DNA from: Streptomyces sp. S.PB5
GTDB lineage: Bacteria > Actinomycetota > Actinomycetes > Streptomycetales > Streptomycetaceae
Length of the DNA: 64,000 nucleotides
Assembly (NCBI RefSeq): GCF_030403745.1
Contig: NZ_JAQMWP010000010.1
Coordinates: 1 to 64,000, forward strand
Direction: 5' to 3'
The notes beneath the pieces were generated by a model. It saw only the letters and a program-made list of their open reading frames with translations. It ran no database searches and was not told where the DNA came from. Within the stretch, counting starts at the first letter, position 1; the number at the start of each line of letters is the position of its first letter. Of the stretch, positions 62,643 through 64,000 are shown in pieces. The position numbers were made by a program, and so were the translations under genes.

Positions 62643-64000
62643 GGCCGGGCGTCTCCCGGGTGTGCCAGGTCGTAGGGGCGGGGGTAGGCGGCGGGGCGGT
62701 AGCCGACGTAGCGCGCCTCGGTCGTCGGATCCTCCTGCTGAGCACGGGAGTTGAGGGCCTCGGGCGAGGCGTCCCAGCGGCCGGTGTCCAGGCGGTGCTC
62801 CAGGGTGTGCAGCGCGCCGGTCATCTCACCGGTGGTGAAGGTGCAGTGCCCGGGAGCTTCGACATAGGCCTGGCGGAGCAGCTGTCCGGAGCCCGCCGCC
62901 GTGGCGGCCCGGCGATAGGCGCTCTCGGCCTGGACGGGGATCAGCGCGTCGCCGGTGGTGTGGATGTTGAGCTGGGGGTCGGACAGCCGGCCCGAGAGCG
63001 CGCTGGTACGCCGCATCCACCGTACGGCCGCGGGGTCCGCGGAGATCCGGGGTGCGCGGTTGAGGGCCTTGAGGTCGGTGCGCAAGGTCAGTCCCGCCTC
63101 CTTGTAGAGCTCCGTCACCTCTTTGTACAGCGGGGACCGGGCGAGCATCGAGGTGTAGTCGACGCCGGTGTTCCACGACATGTTGCCGCCCGCCCGGCTC
63201 TCGGCCTCCTGCCGCCAGCTGAAGGCGGGCAGCTGCAGGAGTCCCGTGATCGCCGCGTACTGGTTGGCCTGTTGGCCGGCCCAGTCGGTCGGGGCGGGCT
63301 CGCTCTGGGAGGCGTCGTTGTAGCCGGGGATGTTGTGGAGGGCGGCGGCCAGCGCGATGCGGGCCCGGCCTTCGGGGGTCTGCTGGGCCTCGGTGACCTT
63401 CGTACCGAGCGCGTTCGCCGCGTTCACGGCCGCCGACTGGTCCGCGAAACCGGCGAGCGGGATGTCCGCGTCCGGCGCCAGCAGCGTTCTGAGCGCGAAC
63501 ACCGGGTCCAGGGTGCTGTTCCAGTTCGCGATCCCGCCCTGCACCAGACCGCACATCGACAGCGAGCCGTCGAACCGGCCGGGGTACCGCTCGGCGAGCG
63601 TGGTCGTGACGAAGCCGCCGTACGACGTGCCCCAGGCGATCGTCTCCTCGGCCGCGCCGAACTTCGCCGTGAACAGGTCCAGCGTGGCGAGCTGGTCCGG
63701 CACAGCGTTCGTGATCGCCCAGCCGTTGGTCGCGTAGGAGGAGCCGATCAGTGCGTATCCCTCGCCGAGGAGCTTGGTGAGCGTGGCCGGATCGGGCGCG
63801 TTCTGGGCGGCGAGGGGGGCACCGGCCGGGCGGTAGCCGTGGCTGTAGAGCAGCACGGTGCCGTTCCAGTCGGCCGGGACGTCCATCAGGTACGCGGCGC
63901 CCGACGGGAGCCGGCCTTCGAGGTGGGTGTCCGCGGCGGTGGCGGCCTGGACGGGCAGAGCGGTGGCCGCGCACAGGGTCGCGGTCAGTACGGCGAGGGC
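62639..64000 (-). CDS. Secreted alpha/beta hydrolase, 5' end beyond window
   Basis: At least 453 residues; the open frame continues past 64000. The first visible part, ALAVLTATLCAATALPVQAATA, is the hydrophobic core and cleavage region of a signal peptide, so the protein is probably extracellular. The hydrolase core has the nucleophile elbow GTSYGG, preceded by GSSYATNGWAI, and a likely catalytic His in APGHCTF near the C-terminus. It resembles large tannase/prolyl-peptidase-like actinobacterial hydrolases; the substrate is unknown. It shares a transcript with the IclR regulator. Confidence 0.82.
   Translation of the reverse strand, partial: ALAVLTATLCAATALPVQAATAADTHLEGRLPSGAAYLMDVPADWNGTVLLYSHGYRPAGAPLAAQNAPDPATLTKLLGEGYALIGSSYATNGWAITNAVPDQLATLDLFTAKFGAAEETIAWGTSYGGFVTTTLAERYPGRFDGSLSMCGLVQGGIANWNSTLDPVFALRTLLAPDADIPLAGFADQSAAVNAANALGTKVTEAQQTPEGRARIALAAALHNIPGYNDASQSEPAPTDWAGQQANQYAAITGLLQLPAFSWRQEAESRAGGNMSWNTGVDYTSMLARSPLYKEVTELYKEAGLTLRTDLKALNRAPRISADPAAVRWMRRTSALSGRLSDPQLNIHTTGDALIPVQAESAYRRAATAAGSGQLLRQAYVEAPGHCTFTTGEMTGALHTLEHRLDTGRWDASPEALNSRAQQEDPTTEARYVGYRPAAYPRPYDLAHPGDARP

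Overview
The window is chromosomal DNA from a high-GC actinomycete, almost certainly Streptomyces. G/C is strongly preferred at third codon positions, GTG starts and ATGA/GTGA overlaps are common, and the gene families (SpoIIE phosphatases, OpcA, MsiK-dependent sugar ABC operons, MmpL) fit. Several blocks match, from memory, the S. coelicolor SCO6589-SCO6663 neighbourhood: an EF-G paralogue, a FAPy-type GTP cyclohydrolase II cluster, and the tkt-tal-zwf-opcA-pgi-gnd operon. No transposase, integrase, prophage or CRISPR array was seen.

Layout. 1-5.7 kb: the start of a ketopantoate reductase-like gene, a GntR/FCD regulator, tRNA-Leu(GAG), a PAS-GAF-SpoIIE phosphatase and an EF-G paralogue with an unusual heptapeptide repeat. 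5.9-10.5 kb: a sugar ABC operon without its own ATPase, ending in a GH1 beta-glucosidase. 10.5-15 kb: decay, with a NarK nitrate-transporter pseudogene, a hydrolase, a small ORF and a frameshifted DUF4132 gene. 15-21.5 kb: a CooC/MinD-like ATPase pair divergent from a GNAT / peptide-type ABC / MFS operon that lacks an ATPase gene.

21.5-29 kb is the most interesting region. It holds a CDP-alcohol phosphotransferase, BchC-like dehydrogenase, degenerate PTPS/QueD fold, GT4 glycosyltransferase, methyltransferase, LPG-synthase-type membrane protein, creatininase-family amidohydrolase, and a GTP cyclohydrolase II carrying Met120 in place of the catalytic-site Tyr. Together they read as a route from GTP through a formylamino-pyrimidine nucleotide (FAPy) to an unknown, probably glycosylated or lipid-linked, pterin- or pyrimidine-derived product.

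29-44.3 kb looks like accessory catabolism: an FAD oxidase plus two saccharopine-dehydrogenase-like enzymes; a serine hydrolase; a TetR/PPOX pair; a UvrA-like ATPase; and a shikimate/quinate module (MHS transporter, TetR, AroE-like dehydrogenase, dehydroshikimate dehydratase-HPPD fusion) with a shared 24-bp operator on both sides of the TetR gene. 44.4-53.3 kb: the pentose-phosphate operon with pgi, on the minus strand. 53.4-64 kb: an AraC regulator, a secreted GH16-CBM beta-glucanase with a LacI-type operator, a LuxR regulator, a small Cys-rich protein, an MmpL exporter, a VOC protein, a two-component system, an IclR regulator, and a secreted alpha/beta hydrolase cut by the window end.
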